A stretch of DNA of 35,377 nucleotides from the NCBI GenBank assembly GCA_018895075.1, contig JAHIOW010000005.1, forward strand, positions 1 through 35,377, written 5' to 3'. This DNA comes from Candidatus Omnitrophota bacterium (GTDB lineage: Bacteria; Omnitrophota; Gorgyraeia; Gygaellales; Profunditerraquicolaceae). The notes beneath the pieces are model-generated. The model made no database searches. It was not told the DNA's origin and saw only the letters and a program-made list of their open reading frames with translations. Positions 19,065 through 26,751 of this stretch are shown here, one piece after another (position 1 is the first letter of the stretch; each line of letters begins with the position of its first letter). The translations under genes were made by a program, and so were the position numbers.

Positions 19065-19114
19065 GAGCAGGTATGCACTCCGCTCGCTGTTTTGCTTGTC
19101 GCAAAACTGCGCTC

Positions 19115-19149
19115 GCTTTAGTGCCACCATAATTTTCCTTGTCGGAAAA
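19115..19149. repeat. 35-bp direct repeat, copy 2
   Basis: Identical to 19030..19064; this copy lies inside the hairpin that includes the tRNA-Tyr 3' end. Confidence 0.95.
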
Positions 19150-19158
19150 TTATGGTGG
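19124..19158 (-). repeat. 15-bp perfect inverted repeat (hairpin) overlapping the tRNA-Tyr 3' end
   Basis: ccaccataattttcc-ttgtc-ggaaaattatggtgg. Confidence 0.9.
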
Positions 19159-19445
19159 GCAGGAGAGGATTCGAACCTCTGAAGGACAAGTCCGCCAGAT
19201 TTCAAGTGCCCTCAAGTTACCTTAAGGCTTGGACTATCTCATCACCTTAGTTTTTAACTGTAGGTGGTGGGCGCTTAGTCTCTGCACCTTCCCGCCACAA
19301 AACTCTGGCGGGCTTGGCTCAGGATTGCCCTTGACTCATTCATGCCAAGGGTTTCCCTGAATTCACCCACTTTTCCATCTTGTCTTTCGACAGGACGCTG
19401 CGTTTTTCCACAGTCTGGTGCGATTGGCCACTCCGCCACCTGCCC
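19153..19445 (-). tRNA. tRNA-Tyr(GTA) interrupted by a group I intron; exons 19410..19445 and 19153..19202 (CCA encoded)
   Basis: Joined exons GGGCAGGTGGCGGAGTGGCCAATCGCACCAGACTGT|AAATCTGGCGGACTTGTCCTTCAGAGGTTCGAATCCTCTCCTGCCCACCA: class II cloverleaf with long variable arm, loop CTGTAAA, discriminator A. Confidence 0.92.
19203..19409 (-). other. group I intron (IC3-like), ~207 nt, no internal ORF
   Basis: Starts after U and ends in G; P1 CUGU/GCAG with U.G at the splice site; P4-like AATTCAGGGAAACC; Q-like AATCCTGAGCCAAGCC; R GTGCAGAGACTA; S GATAGTCC; P2 GTC-GAAA-GAC; P9 GCCTTAAG-GTAA-CTTGAGGGC. Confidence 0.92.
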
Positions 19446-20028
19446 AATTTATATATTCGTCTATCCAGTTTTTAATCAGTTCGAGCAAACGTTTATCATT
19501 ATAACGGACATGAATTAAACCATAAGGTAATTTCCTATTGCTCAAATTTGAATTACCTTCTCTTATATACGGTTTAGTAAATTGACATAAAGGAACTTTG
19601 GTTATATTATGCCAGTACGCTTTTGATTCTTCTATATCCTGAAAAGAGTAACCATAAAGATAAATCTTCAATCTCTCTTCACATATTCCACAAACTTCTC
19701 TTAAGAATTTTAAAAATATTTTTATTATTTTTGGATTGCTGTTAGCAAAGTCTACAGTACTACCTATCAAAGTCCCTTCTGCCCAATAAAGCATAATACC
19801 AGCAATTTTTAATTTCTCTTCAATAATAGATAAATTAGACTTTATCTCAAACTGTGGTTTTATTTTATAATAGTTATACCCTGCCTCTGAACGGTCTCTA
19901 CGATTAATATTATATCTCTTCATAAGATTATATACTGTCCAGAAGGAAACGTTTAATTTTTTAGCAACCTCTTCTACAGTATATTTGTTATCCTTATAAA
20001 ATGTTTCAATTTGAGTTTTTTCGATCAT
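19363..20028 (-). CDS. HTH + LAGLIDADG-like homing-endonuclease-family protein overlapping split tRNA-Tyr
   Basis: N-terminal HTH (YTVEEVAKKLNVSFWTVYNLMKRYNI) followed by IAGIMLYWAEGTLIGSTVDFANSNPKIIKIFLKFLREVCGI...YGLIHVRYNDKRLLELIKNWI. Start ATG at 20028; the ORF-track TTG start lies in tRNA-Thr. Confidence 0.7.
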   Translation of the reverse strand: MIEKTQIETFYKDNKYTVEEVAKKLNVSFWTVYNLMKRYNINRRDRSEAGYNYYKIKPQFEIKSNLSIIEEKLKIAGIMLYWAEGTLIGSTVDFANSNPKIIKIFLKFLREVCGICEERLKIYLYGYSFQDIEESKAYWHNITKVPLCQFTKPYIREGNSNLSNRKLPYGLIHVRYNDKRLLELIKNWIDEYINWAGGGVANRTRLWKNAASCRKTRWKSG

Positions 20029-20034
20029 TTTAAA

Positions 20035-20109
20035 TGGAGCCGGCGAGAGGAATCGAACCCCCAACCTAGGGTTTACAAAACCCTTGCTCTACCATTGAGC
20101 CACGCCGGC
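20035..20109 (-). tRNA. tRNA-Thr(TGT), CCA encoded
   Basis: RC GCCGGCGTGGCTCAATGGTAGAGCAAGGGTTTTGTAAACCCTAGGTTGGGGGTTCGATTCCTCTCGCCGGCTCCA; loop TTTGTAA. Confidence 0.95.
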
Positions 20110-20110
20110 A

Positions 20111-20998
20111 TTAACTACACCTCTTTATCGCCCCGGGGATGTTATCTATTATGTCCGAGGCAATCATACCCGGTTGTGTCTTATCTCTGGCGGCTAAATC
20201 TCCGGCCAGGCCATGCAGGTAAACCGCGTATTTGGCAGCAGCAAATGCATCTAACCCTTGAGCCAAAAAAGCAGCAATCATCCCTGTCAATACATCGCCG
20301 CTTCCGGCAGTAGCCATTCCCGGGTTACCGGTCTTATTGATATATAAATTGCCTTTGTAATCTGCTACTACAGTATTATGGCCCTTTAAAACTACTGTTA
20401 CTCGATAAGTCCGGCTAAATTTTCTGGCAATATTTTTTCTCTCAGACTGAACTTTCTTTACGCTAATACCTAAAAGCCTGGCCATCTCTCCCGGGTGCGG
20501 CGTCATTATTATTTCTTTGACACCTTGACACTTTCCTGCCTGCCGGACAGGCAGGGACACTTTGACACTGCCTAAATGCCCCACTAATGCATTGAGCCCA
20601 TCAGCATCAATAACCAAAGGTTTATTTATATTAAATATAACCTTGCGCGTTAACCCTTGAGTTGATTTATTTTGAGTAAGTCCCGGCCCCACTGCTAAAA
20701 CATCTATATTTTTTATAAAATCTTTTATCTTTTTATAAGCACTTAAGCTTAAAGTCCCTTGCCTGGTTTGAGGTAACGGCAATGTCATCACCTCGTTAGG
20801 TTTTATCTTTATTATTGCCTTGTTTAGGCTTTTAGGGACACCCAGGGTAATCAGTCCGGCGCCTGTACGCATTGCCGCATGAGCACATAATGCCGCAGCG
20901 CCGGAGAATCTGGCGGAACCGGCCAAAATAAAAATATGGCCAAAGTCGCCCTTGTAGGCGTTAAGCCTTCTGCGTAATAACGGCGTTGGCAACCGCAT
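20111..20998 (-). CDS. nnrD: ADP-dependent NAD(P)H-hydrate dehydratase (stand-alone, no NnrE epimerase domain)
   Basis: KGDFGHIFILAGSARFSGAAALCAHAAMRTGAGLIT, MTPHPGEMARLLG, GNPGMATAGSGDVLTGMIAAFLAQGLDAFAAAKYAVYLHGLAGD. Confidence 0.93.
   Translation of the reverse strand: MRLPTPLLRRRLNAYKGDFGHIFILAGSARFSGAAALCAHAAMRTGAGLITLGVPKSLNKAIIKIKPNEVMTLPLPQTRQGTLSLSAYKKIKDFIKNIDVLAVGPGLTQNKSTQGLTRKVIFNINKPLVIDADGLNALVGHLGSVKVSLPVRQAGKCQGVKEIIMTPHPGEMARLLGISVKKVQSERKNIARKFSRTYRVTVVLKGHNTVVADYKGNLYINKTGNPGMATAGSGDVLTGMIAAFLAQGLDAFAAAKYAVYLHGLAGDLAARDKTQPGMIASDIIDNIPGAIKRCS
20535..20555. repeat. GC-rich palindromic element inserted in nnrD
   Basis: cctgcctgccggacaggcagg, one-base variant of the 26712..26731 palindrome; encodes LPVRQAG. 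Confidence 0.88.
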
Positions 20999-21326
20999 AA
21001 CTCTTCACATGCGAAATAGACACATGCACATCTATCTTCTTGGCCCTGCCATTTAAAATCGCGCAATATGGCCTGCCATCTTTATCATTTAAAATCTCGA
21101 CTTCCTTCCAGCTTAATTCACTGTCCCCCATCGCCTTAAATACCGCCTCTTTAGCGGCAAACCTGCCCGCAAGATATTGATATAAACTCCCCCGGGTCTT
21201 GGCATTTTCTAATTCCTGCGCTGTAAATATACGATTTAAGAATACGTTTCCCCATTTTTCTACTGCCTGGCGCAGCCGCCTTACCTCTGTGATATCCACC
21301 CCCGTTCCGATAATACTCTTATCCAT
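20961..21326 (-). CDS. acpS: holo-[acyl-carrier-protein] synthase
   Basis: GTGVDITEVRRL, AGRFAAKEAVFKAMG, VSISHVKSYAVANAV. Confidence 0.93.
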   Translation of the reverse strand: MDKSIIGTGVDITEVRRLRQAVEKWGNVFLNRIFTAQELENAKTRGSLYQYLAGRFAAKEAVFKAMGDSELSWKEVEILNDKDGRPYCAILNGRAKKIDVHVSISHVKSYAVANAVITQKA

Positions 21327-22035
21327 TTATTAAAGCCCTCATCTGCCGCACTGCCTGTTCCAAACCTACTAAGGCGGCTCTGCAGACTATAGAGTAACCA
21401 ATATTTAATTCTTCTATTGCCTTTATTTTAGCCACCCGGGATACATTAGAATAATCTAAACCGTGGCCGGCAAAAACATGCAGATTTCTATCTCTGGCGA
21501 AATCAACCGCGGTTTCTAATTCTTTAAAATATGTATCTTGTTTTTTTGCGTTCGCGGCCCCGGCATAGCGGCCTGTATGCAACTCTATCATGCTCACTCC
21601 AATTTTTCCTGCCGCCTCAATCTGCCTTCTGTCCGGGTCAATAAATAAACTCACATTAATACCTTGATCTTCTAATCTTTTTAAAACCTGCCTTATCCTT
21701 TTAAAATTAGAGACAACGTCCAATCCCCCTTCGGTGGTTAATTCCTGCCTCCTCTCAGGCACAAGCGTGGCCTGCTCAGGCTTGACTGCGCAGGCTATCT
21801 TAACTATATCCTGCGCCACAGCCATCTCCAGATTTAATTTTGTCTTCACTACCTCTTTTAGTATACAAAGGTCCCTTTCTTTAATATGCCGGCGGTCTTC
21901 TCTCAGGTGTACCACGATACTATCGGCTCCCGCGGACTCACAAACTAAAGCCGCAAATACCGGCTCAGGTTCAAGCCCGCCCCGGACCTCTCTTAGTGTA
22001 GCGATATGGTCAATATTTACGCCTAATTGTGGCAT
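21319..22035 (-). CDS. pdxJ: pyridoxine 5'-phosphate synthase
   Basis: LGVNIDHIATLREVRGG, EPVFAALVCESAGADSIVVHLREDRRHI, SLFIDPD, GHGLDYSNV; start chosen at MPQLGVNIDH. Confidence 0.95.
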   Translation of the reverse strand: MPQLGVNIDHIATLREVRGGLEPEPVFAALVCESAGADSIVVHLREDRRHIKERDLCILKEVVKTKLNLEMAVAQDIVKIACAVKPEQATLVPERRQELTTEGGLDVVSNFKRIRQVLKRLEDQGINVSLFIDPDRRQIEAAGKIGVSMIELHTGRYAGAANAKKQDTYFKELETAVDFARDRNLHVFAGHGLDYSNVSRVAKIKAIEELNIGYSIVCRAALVGLEQAVRQMRALING

Positions 22036-22044
22036 CTTTAATGA

Positions 22045-22090
22045 GCACATAACCCCACACCCAGCAAACTGGGTGTGGGGTTATTTGTGC
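22045..22090 (-). promoter_or_regulatory. strong hairpin between the CdaR-like ORF and pdxJ
   Basis: Perfect 14-bp stem aaccccacacccag-caaa-ctgggtgtggggtt (22051..22082), extended imperfectly by gcaca/tgtgc. Confidence 0.7.
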
Positions 22091-22093
22091 GAA

Positions 22094-22234
22094 TTAATAA
22101 TTGATTCGGGCTATCTCACCCTTAGTATAAAACCAGGCCATAACCGCCAAGATAAGCGCGATGATCTTAAGCCAGGGGTGAGATGTTACCCAATGTCTAA
22201 TCTTGACTTTAATCTTAATTTTTTCTTTAGGCAT
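22094..22234 (-). CDS. 46-aa membrane peptide resembling the N-terminus of CdaR/YbbR proteins, without YbbR domains
   Basis: MPKEKIKIKVKIRHWVTSHPWLKIIALILAVMAWFYTKGEIARINY*, directly downstream of cdaA; absent from the supplied ORF track. Confidence 0.6.
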   Translation of the reverse strand: MPKEKIKIKVKIRHWVTSHPWLKIIALILAVMAWFYTKGEIARINY

Positions 22235-22976
22235 TTTTTTTCTTGGGTTTCATCAGTTCTTTTATCTTAGAAAGCATCTCTTCCCTGCTCAAATCCTTGT
22301 ATAATCTGCCCTGGTAGGCCAAAGAGACATCGCGGCGCTCCTCAGAAACAATGATAATCATGGCATCTGTCTCATCGCTCAAACCCAAAGCCGCGCGATG
22401 CCGCGTCCCAAAGATGCGGCTTATATCCGGATTTTGCGTGATGGGAAACAGGCACCCCGCAGCGGTAATACGGCCGCGCTGGATGATTATGCCTCCGTCA
22501 TGAAGTAAACTATTGGGTGTAAATATATTCTGGATTAGGTCCGCAGATACACGCGCGTCTATAAGCACCCCGCTTCCGATATAGGGATTCAAAGGGTCGT
22601 TTTTTTCTATGGCAATCAACGCCCCAATCTTATCCTTACAAAGGTTCTCTGCTGCCTTAACTGCCTGGCTGATAATATAATCCAATTCTTCTTCTTTTAA
22701 GGCTGTGGTAAAAAGATGGCGCTGCCCTAATAATGCCAGGCCCTGCCTGATTTCGGTATGGAAAATAATCAACAAGGCTATAATTGATATCGCGAATAAT
22801 TTTGTCAGTAACCAGCTGAGTACCTCCAGGCCCAATCTCTGAAACAGAATAAAGGCAAACAAAAGGATAATTATCCCGCGTAAGGCATGTATGGCACGCG
22901 TGCCTACAAAAAAAAGCAGGATATGATAAATAATAAACCACAGGATCGTTATCTCAACTATTGTTTTCCAGATCAT
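22227..22976 (-). CDS. cdaA: diadenylate cyclase, CdaA type
   Basis: N-terminal TM segments, IFHTEIRQGLALLG, GSGVLIDARVS, LLHDGGIII, GTRHRAALGLSDETDA. Confidence 0.92.
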   Translation of the reverse strand: MIWKTIVEITILWFIIYHILLFFVGTRAIHALRGIIILLFAFILFQRLGLEVLSWLLTKLFAISIIALLIIFHTEIRQGLALLGQRHLFTTALKEEELDYIISQAVKAAENLCKDKIGALIAIEKNDPLNPYIGSGVLIDARVSADLIQNIFTPNSLLHDGGIIIQRGRITAAGCLFPITQNPDISRIFGTRHRAALGLSDETDAMIIIVSEERRDVSLAYQGRLYKDLSREEMLSKIKELMKPKKKNA

Positions 22977-23773
22977 ATATCGTCTCTTTCTCTTATTATC
23001 GCCTCGGCAACCTTTATTGCCTCGGACACCGGCTTCACATCATGGACCCTGAGCAGGTTTGCGCCGTTCTTAACCGCCAGGACGCAGGCAGATACCGTAC
23101 CGAAAATTCGCTCCTGCGGACCGCTATCCAATATCTTGCCGATAAAGGATTTTCTGGATGCCCCGACTAACAAAGGCCTGCCTAAGACCTTCAATTCAGA
23201 AAGCCGGTTTAATATCTCTAAATTATGCCCTGCGGTTTTACCAAAACCGATACCGGGGTCAACGATAATCTTATTCCTATCAATACCTGCCTCCACAGCC
23301 CGGACTATCGCCTTATCCAGATATTCTATAATCTCATCAATTAACGACTTGTATACAGGATTATCCTGCATTGTCCGGGGATTGCCTTTCATATGCATAA
23401 TTACAACTGCGGCTTTATATTGAGCGACTATCCTTAACATCTCTGTGTTGTTCAAACCCGTAATATCATTGACCATCAGCGCGCCATTATCTAAGGCCTG
23501 CCTGGCAACCTCTGGCTTATGGGTATCTATGGATATCGGCACCTTTATCTTTTTTGATAAGGCCTTTACCGCCGGAATAGTTCTTTGTAATTCTTCTTCT
23601 ATAGATACAGGCTCTGCCCCGGGGCGGCTTGATTCCCCTCCTACATCAATAATATCCGCGCCGTCCTCTACCATTTTTTCTGCAAAATCAACGATTGAGT
23701 TTTGAGTTTTATACAGTCCGTCTCCGCTAAATGAATCAGGCGTAAGATTAACAATACCCATAATTTTAATCAT
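22973..23773 (-). CDS. folP: dihydropteroate synthase
   Basis: MGIVNLTPDSFSGDG, DGADIIDVGGESSRPGAEPVS, VDPGIGFGKTAGHNLEIL, GASRKSFIG. Confidence 0.96.
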   Translation of the reverse strand: MIKIMGIVNLTPDSFSGDGLYKTQNSIVDFAEKMVEDGADIIDVGGESSRPGAEPVSIEEELQRTIPAVKALSKKIKVPISIDTHKPEVARQALDNGALMVNDITGLNNTEMLRIVAQYKAAVVIMHMKGNPRTMQDNPVYKSLIDEIIEYLDKAIVRAVEAGIDRNKIIVDPGIGFGKTAGHNLEILNRLSELKVLGRPLLVGASRKSFIGKILDSGPQERIFGTVSACVLAVKNGANLLRVHDVKPVSEAIKVAEAIIRERDDI

Positions 23774-25638
23774 TGCTTGCCTTCGCCCTCTTTTGCCTCT
23801 ATCCCGATCAGGCGTTTGACTTCCTCTCCGTCTAAAACTTCTTTCTCTAAGAGCGCCTTGCTTAAAATATTTAATTTATCCACATGCTGTATTAACAAGG
23901 TCTTTGCCTTAAGATACGACTCATCAACTATTCTCTTGACTTCTGCATCAATAAGGCGCGCGGTCTCTTCACTGTAATTCTTTTCTTCCATGAGGTCGCG
24001 GCCCAAGAAAACCAGCCCCTGCCTTTTACCTAAGGTAATATTGCCTAATTTATCTGACATCCCCAGCTGGCAAACCATATAGCGGGCCATATGCGTGGCC
24101 TTTTCTAAATCATCCTGCGCTCCGGTAGTAATATCGTCTAAGCTTATCTCCTCAGATGCCCGGCCAGCCAGCATAAGTGCAATTCTGGCAAGAAGTTCTC
24201 TTTTCGTAAGATAGTGCCTATCTTCAATAGGGGCAACAAAGGTATAGCCGCCGCTTAGGCCTCTGGGAATTACAGAAACCTTCTTCAGGGGGTCAATCTC
24301 CGGAAGCAATAAAGATATTAGGGCATGGCCTGCTTCATGGAAGGCGGTAATCCCTTTTTCCTTTTCAGACATAATCCGGGTCTTCTTCTCCGGGCCCATA
24401 AGTACCCTTTCTACGGATTTCTCAAAATCAATTGTCTGGACAGCGTCTTGATTTTTTCTGGCACCAAGCAATGCTGCCTCATTACAGAGATTAGCAATAT
24501 CTGCTCCGGAAAAACCCGGGGTTTGGCTGGCAATGGATTTCAGGTCTACGGAAGGGGCCAGTTTAATCTTGCGGGTGTGAACCTTGAGTATCTCTTCCCT
24601 TCCTTTAATATCAGGTAAGTTCACAATAATCGTCCGGTCAAATCTTCCCGGGCGTAAAATTGCCGGGTCTAAGGTATCTGGCCGGTTGGTCGCAGCGATA
24701 AGGATTAACCCCTGCTGGCCGTCAAAACCGTCCATCTCTACCAAAAGGGCGTTGAGCGTCTGTTCCCTTTCATCATGCCCGCCGCCAATACCGGAAAAAC
24801 GCAGGCGCCCTACTGCATCTATCTCGTCAATAAAAATAATTGACCCTTTTCCTGAAGTCTTGGCCGCGCGCCTGCCCTGTTCAAATAAATCCCGCACCCG
24901 AGAAGCCCCCACGCCTACAAACATCTCTACAAAATCCGAACCACTTATAGAAAAAAACGGCACCCCTGCCTCACCAGATACTGCCTTGGCCAATAAGGTC
25001 TTACCCGTGCCCGGAGGGCCCACCAGTAAAACACCCTTAGGTATCTTTCCGCCCAACTTCTGGAATCTCCCAGGGTCCTTTAAAAAGTCAATAACCTCTG
25101 TTAACTCCTCTTTTGCCTCATCCACGCCTGCCACATCATTAAAGGTTATTTTCTCGTCTTGCTTTTGGGTATGCATCTTAGGGCGCATCTTACCAAATGA
25201 CATAATCCTATTTCCCAACTGCTCTCCCCGGGAAGCCATAACCCACCAGAAAAGTATCAAAAGCAGTATCGGCCCTAAATTAAAAAGTAATACCACCCAA
25301 AAGGTGCGCGCGGGCTTAACCTCAAAATAAGCTACATTTTGCCTGATCAGGCTAAGTAACTCCTGGTCATTTTCGGGAATATTCAGTTTAAACTTGGTAT
25401 TATCTATAAATTCCCCCTGGAGTTCGGTTTCAATCTTGGTTAAAGACTTAATCTCCCCGGGGTTATCCTTTAGAACTTGATAAAATTCACTATAAGATAT
25501 TTCCTTGGGCACTCCGGTAAGAGATGTATTCATGGAGCTAATCAAAAGATAGAATATAATCAGCGCAAATATCCAGCCAAAGGGAAAACGTTTAAGTACC
25601 TTATTTTTCTTAGACTTAGAATTTTTATTGTTTGCCAT
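23770..25638 (-). CDS. ftsH: ATP-dependent zinc metalloprotease FtsH
   Basis: [49 protein letters not shown]-like [25 protein letters not shown] zinc motif, N-terminal TM. Confidence 0.97.
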   Translation of the reverse strand: MANNKNSKSKKNKVLKRFPFGWIFALIIFYLLISSMNTSLTGVPKEISYSEFYQVLKDNPGEIKSLTKIETELQGEFIDNTKFKLNIPENDQELLSLIRQNVAYFEVKPARTFWVVLLFNLGPILLLILFWWVMASRGEQLGNRIMSFGKMRPKMHTQKQDEKITFNDVAGVDEAKEELTEVIDFLKDPGRFQKLGGKIPKGVLLVGPPGTGKTLLAKAVSGEAGVPFFSISGSDFVEMFVGVGASRVRDLFEQGRRAAKTSGKGSIIFIDEIDAVGRLRFSGIGGGHDEREQTLNALLVEMDGFDGQQGLILIAATNRPDTLDPAILRPGRFDRTIIVNLPDIKGREEILKVHTRKIKLAPSVDLKSIASQTPGFSGADIANLCNEAALLGARKNQDAVQTIDFEKSVERVLMGPEKKTRIMSEKEKGITAFHEAGHALISLLLPEIDPLKKVSVIPRGLSGGYTFVAPIEDRHYLTKRELLARIALMLAGRASEEISLDDITTGAQDDLEKATHMARYMVCQLGMSDKLGNITLGKRQGLVFLGRDLMEEKNYSEETARLIDAEVKRIVDESYLKAKTLLIQHVDKLNILSKALLEKEVLDGEEVKRLIGIEAKEGEGKQ

Positions 25639-25708
25639 TGCTATTATCCTTTCAAACTTTTTATTATATATTTAGATATACCTAAAATCAAGCATTTATT
25701 AGAAAAAT

Positions 25709-26677
25709 TCACCTGCGGTAAAAAAAGATTGACCTCCTTTTCTTAACTATAGAAACGCCCTTAGGCAGGTCTACTACGGAATTTACCGGGCGTTTTGAAA
25801 TCATATCCTCTATCTCCCTTATGTGCCGAAATGTAATCCTGCGCGTATCCCCCTGGATCTTGGCAATCATCAAACGCAAACTCAACCTTTGTATTGCCGG
25901 GTGCAACTTCAAAAGTTTTTTTAAATCGACCCTTGCCTTGGTTTTTTTGACAAACCTCCTGGCTATGGCCGCCAGATAATCGTAATCGCATCCCACGCTC
26001 TCTGCCATATTGCTCAATACCTCTTTGATATTTTGGTTATATTCCTCCTCCAGCAAAGGCAATAATCTATTTCTGATCTTGTTCCTCAGATATAAATCTT
26101 CTAAATTTGTAGTATCCAGGCGCGCCCTGATCTTTCTGCGTCTTAAGTACATCTGGATTTCCTTACGCCTGACTTTTATCAAAGGACGGATAATTGAGTA
26201 ACCGGAAATATTTCTTTTTGGCGCAATCCCGGATAATCCATATAGGCCTGCTCCTCTTAAAGTGCGCATCAATACTGTTTCAGCCTGATCATCAAGGTTA
26301 TGGCCTAAGGCGATCTTGTCGGCTTTTGTATCTTTGGCTACCCTGAATAAAAACCCCAGGCGCGCGTTTCGGGCAATCTCCTCAGGAGAGCCGCATCTGG
26401 CAATCTCTCTAACATTAATCCGGGCGCAAGTTACAGGCAATTTTAATCTCCCGGCTAATCTCTCAACAAATCTTTTGTCTTTGCATGAGTCTTTTCTTAA
26501 CATATGGTCCAGATGGGCAACGTGCAGACTAATCTTTAATTCTTTTTTTAAACTATTTAATAAATAAAGCAGGGTTACCGAATCTGGCCCCCCTGAAACG
26601 CCCACAATAATCTTATCGTTTTTATCAATAAGATTATATTCTTTAATCGTATCTTTTACCTTATCCCGAATCCCCAT
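25709..26677 (-). CDS. tilS: tRNA(Ile)-lysidine synthetase
   Basis: IIVGVSGGPDSVTLLYLLN (SGGxDS PP-loop), GHNLDDQAETVLMRTLRGAGLYGLSGI; start chosen at MGIRDKVKDT. Confidence 0.93.
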   Translation of the reverse strand: MGIRDKVKDTIKEYNLIDKNDKIIVGVSGGPDSVTLLYLLNSLKKELKISLHVAHLDHMLRKDSCKDKRFVERLAGRLKLPVTCARINVREIARCGSPEEIARNARLGFLFRVAKDTKADKIALGHNLDDQAETVLMRTLRGAGLYGLSGIAPKRNISGYSIIRPLIKVRRKEIQMYLRRRKIRARLDTTNLEDLYLRNKIRNRLLPLLEEEYNQNIKEVLSNMAESVGCDYDYLAAIARRFVKKTKARVDLKKLLKLHPAIQRLSLRLMIAKIQGDTRRITFRHIREIEDMISKRPVNSVVDLPKGVSIVKKRRSIFFYRR

Positions 26678-26684
26678 AGGCCAT

Positions 26685-26741
26685 AGGGACACCCTTACAG
26701 CCAAAGCTAAACCTGCCTGCCGGCAGGCAGGGGTGTCCCCT
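26685..26741. repeat. GGGACACCC-family inverted repeat B3 with nested palindrome
   Basis: agggacaccct...cagccaaagctaa[acctgcctgccggcaggcag]gggtgtccccT; core matches the reverse complement of B2b. Confidence 0.88.
26712..26731. repeat. 20-bp perfect palindrome nested in a larger inverted repeat
   Basis: cctgcctgccggcaggcagg. Confidence 0.95.
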
Positions 26742-26751
26742 CTCCTGTAAA

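Noticed and set aside
18981-19205. 74-aa minus-strand ORF
   Set aside because: Translates the tRNA-Tyr 3' exon and the duplicated repeats; not a plausible protein.
19153-19445. Reading the split tRNA as tRNA-Ser(UGA)
   Set aside because: Splitting after ...CCAGACT and before TGAAATCTGG gives UGA, but the intron would then not end in G and the P1 U.G pairing is lost. Discriminator A and the GUA loop fit tRNA-Tyr better.
20028-20064. Upstream TTG start of the LAGLIDADG-like ORF (MGVRFLSPAPFK...)
   Set aside because: Those codons are the tRNA-Thr T-arm and acceptor stem; the ATG at 20028 is the plausible start.
20011-20313. 100-aa plus-strand ORF
   Set aside because: Crosses tRNA-Thr and is antisense to nnrD; typical spurious tRNA-overlapping ORF.
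21734-22270. 178-aa plus-strand ORF
   Set aside because: Antisense across pdxJ, the hairpin and the CdaR-like ORF; no recognisable domains.
24584-25330. 248-aa plus-strand ORF
   Set aside because: Antisense to the conserved FtsH ATPase domain; low-complexity Ser/Pro/Ile composition with no recognisable family.
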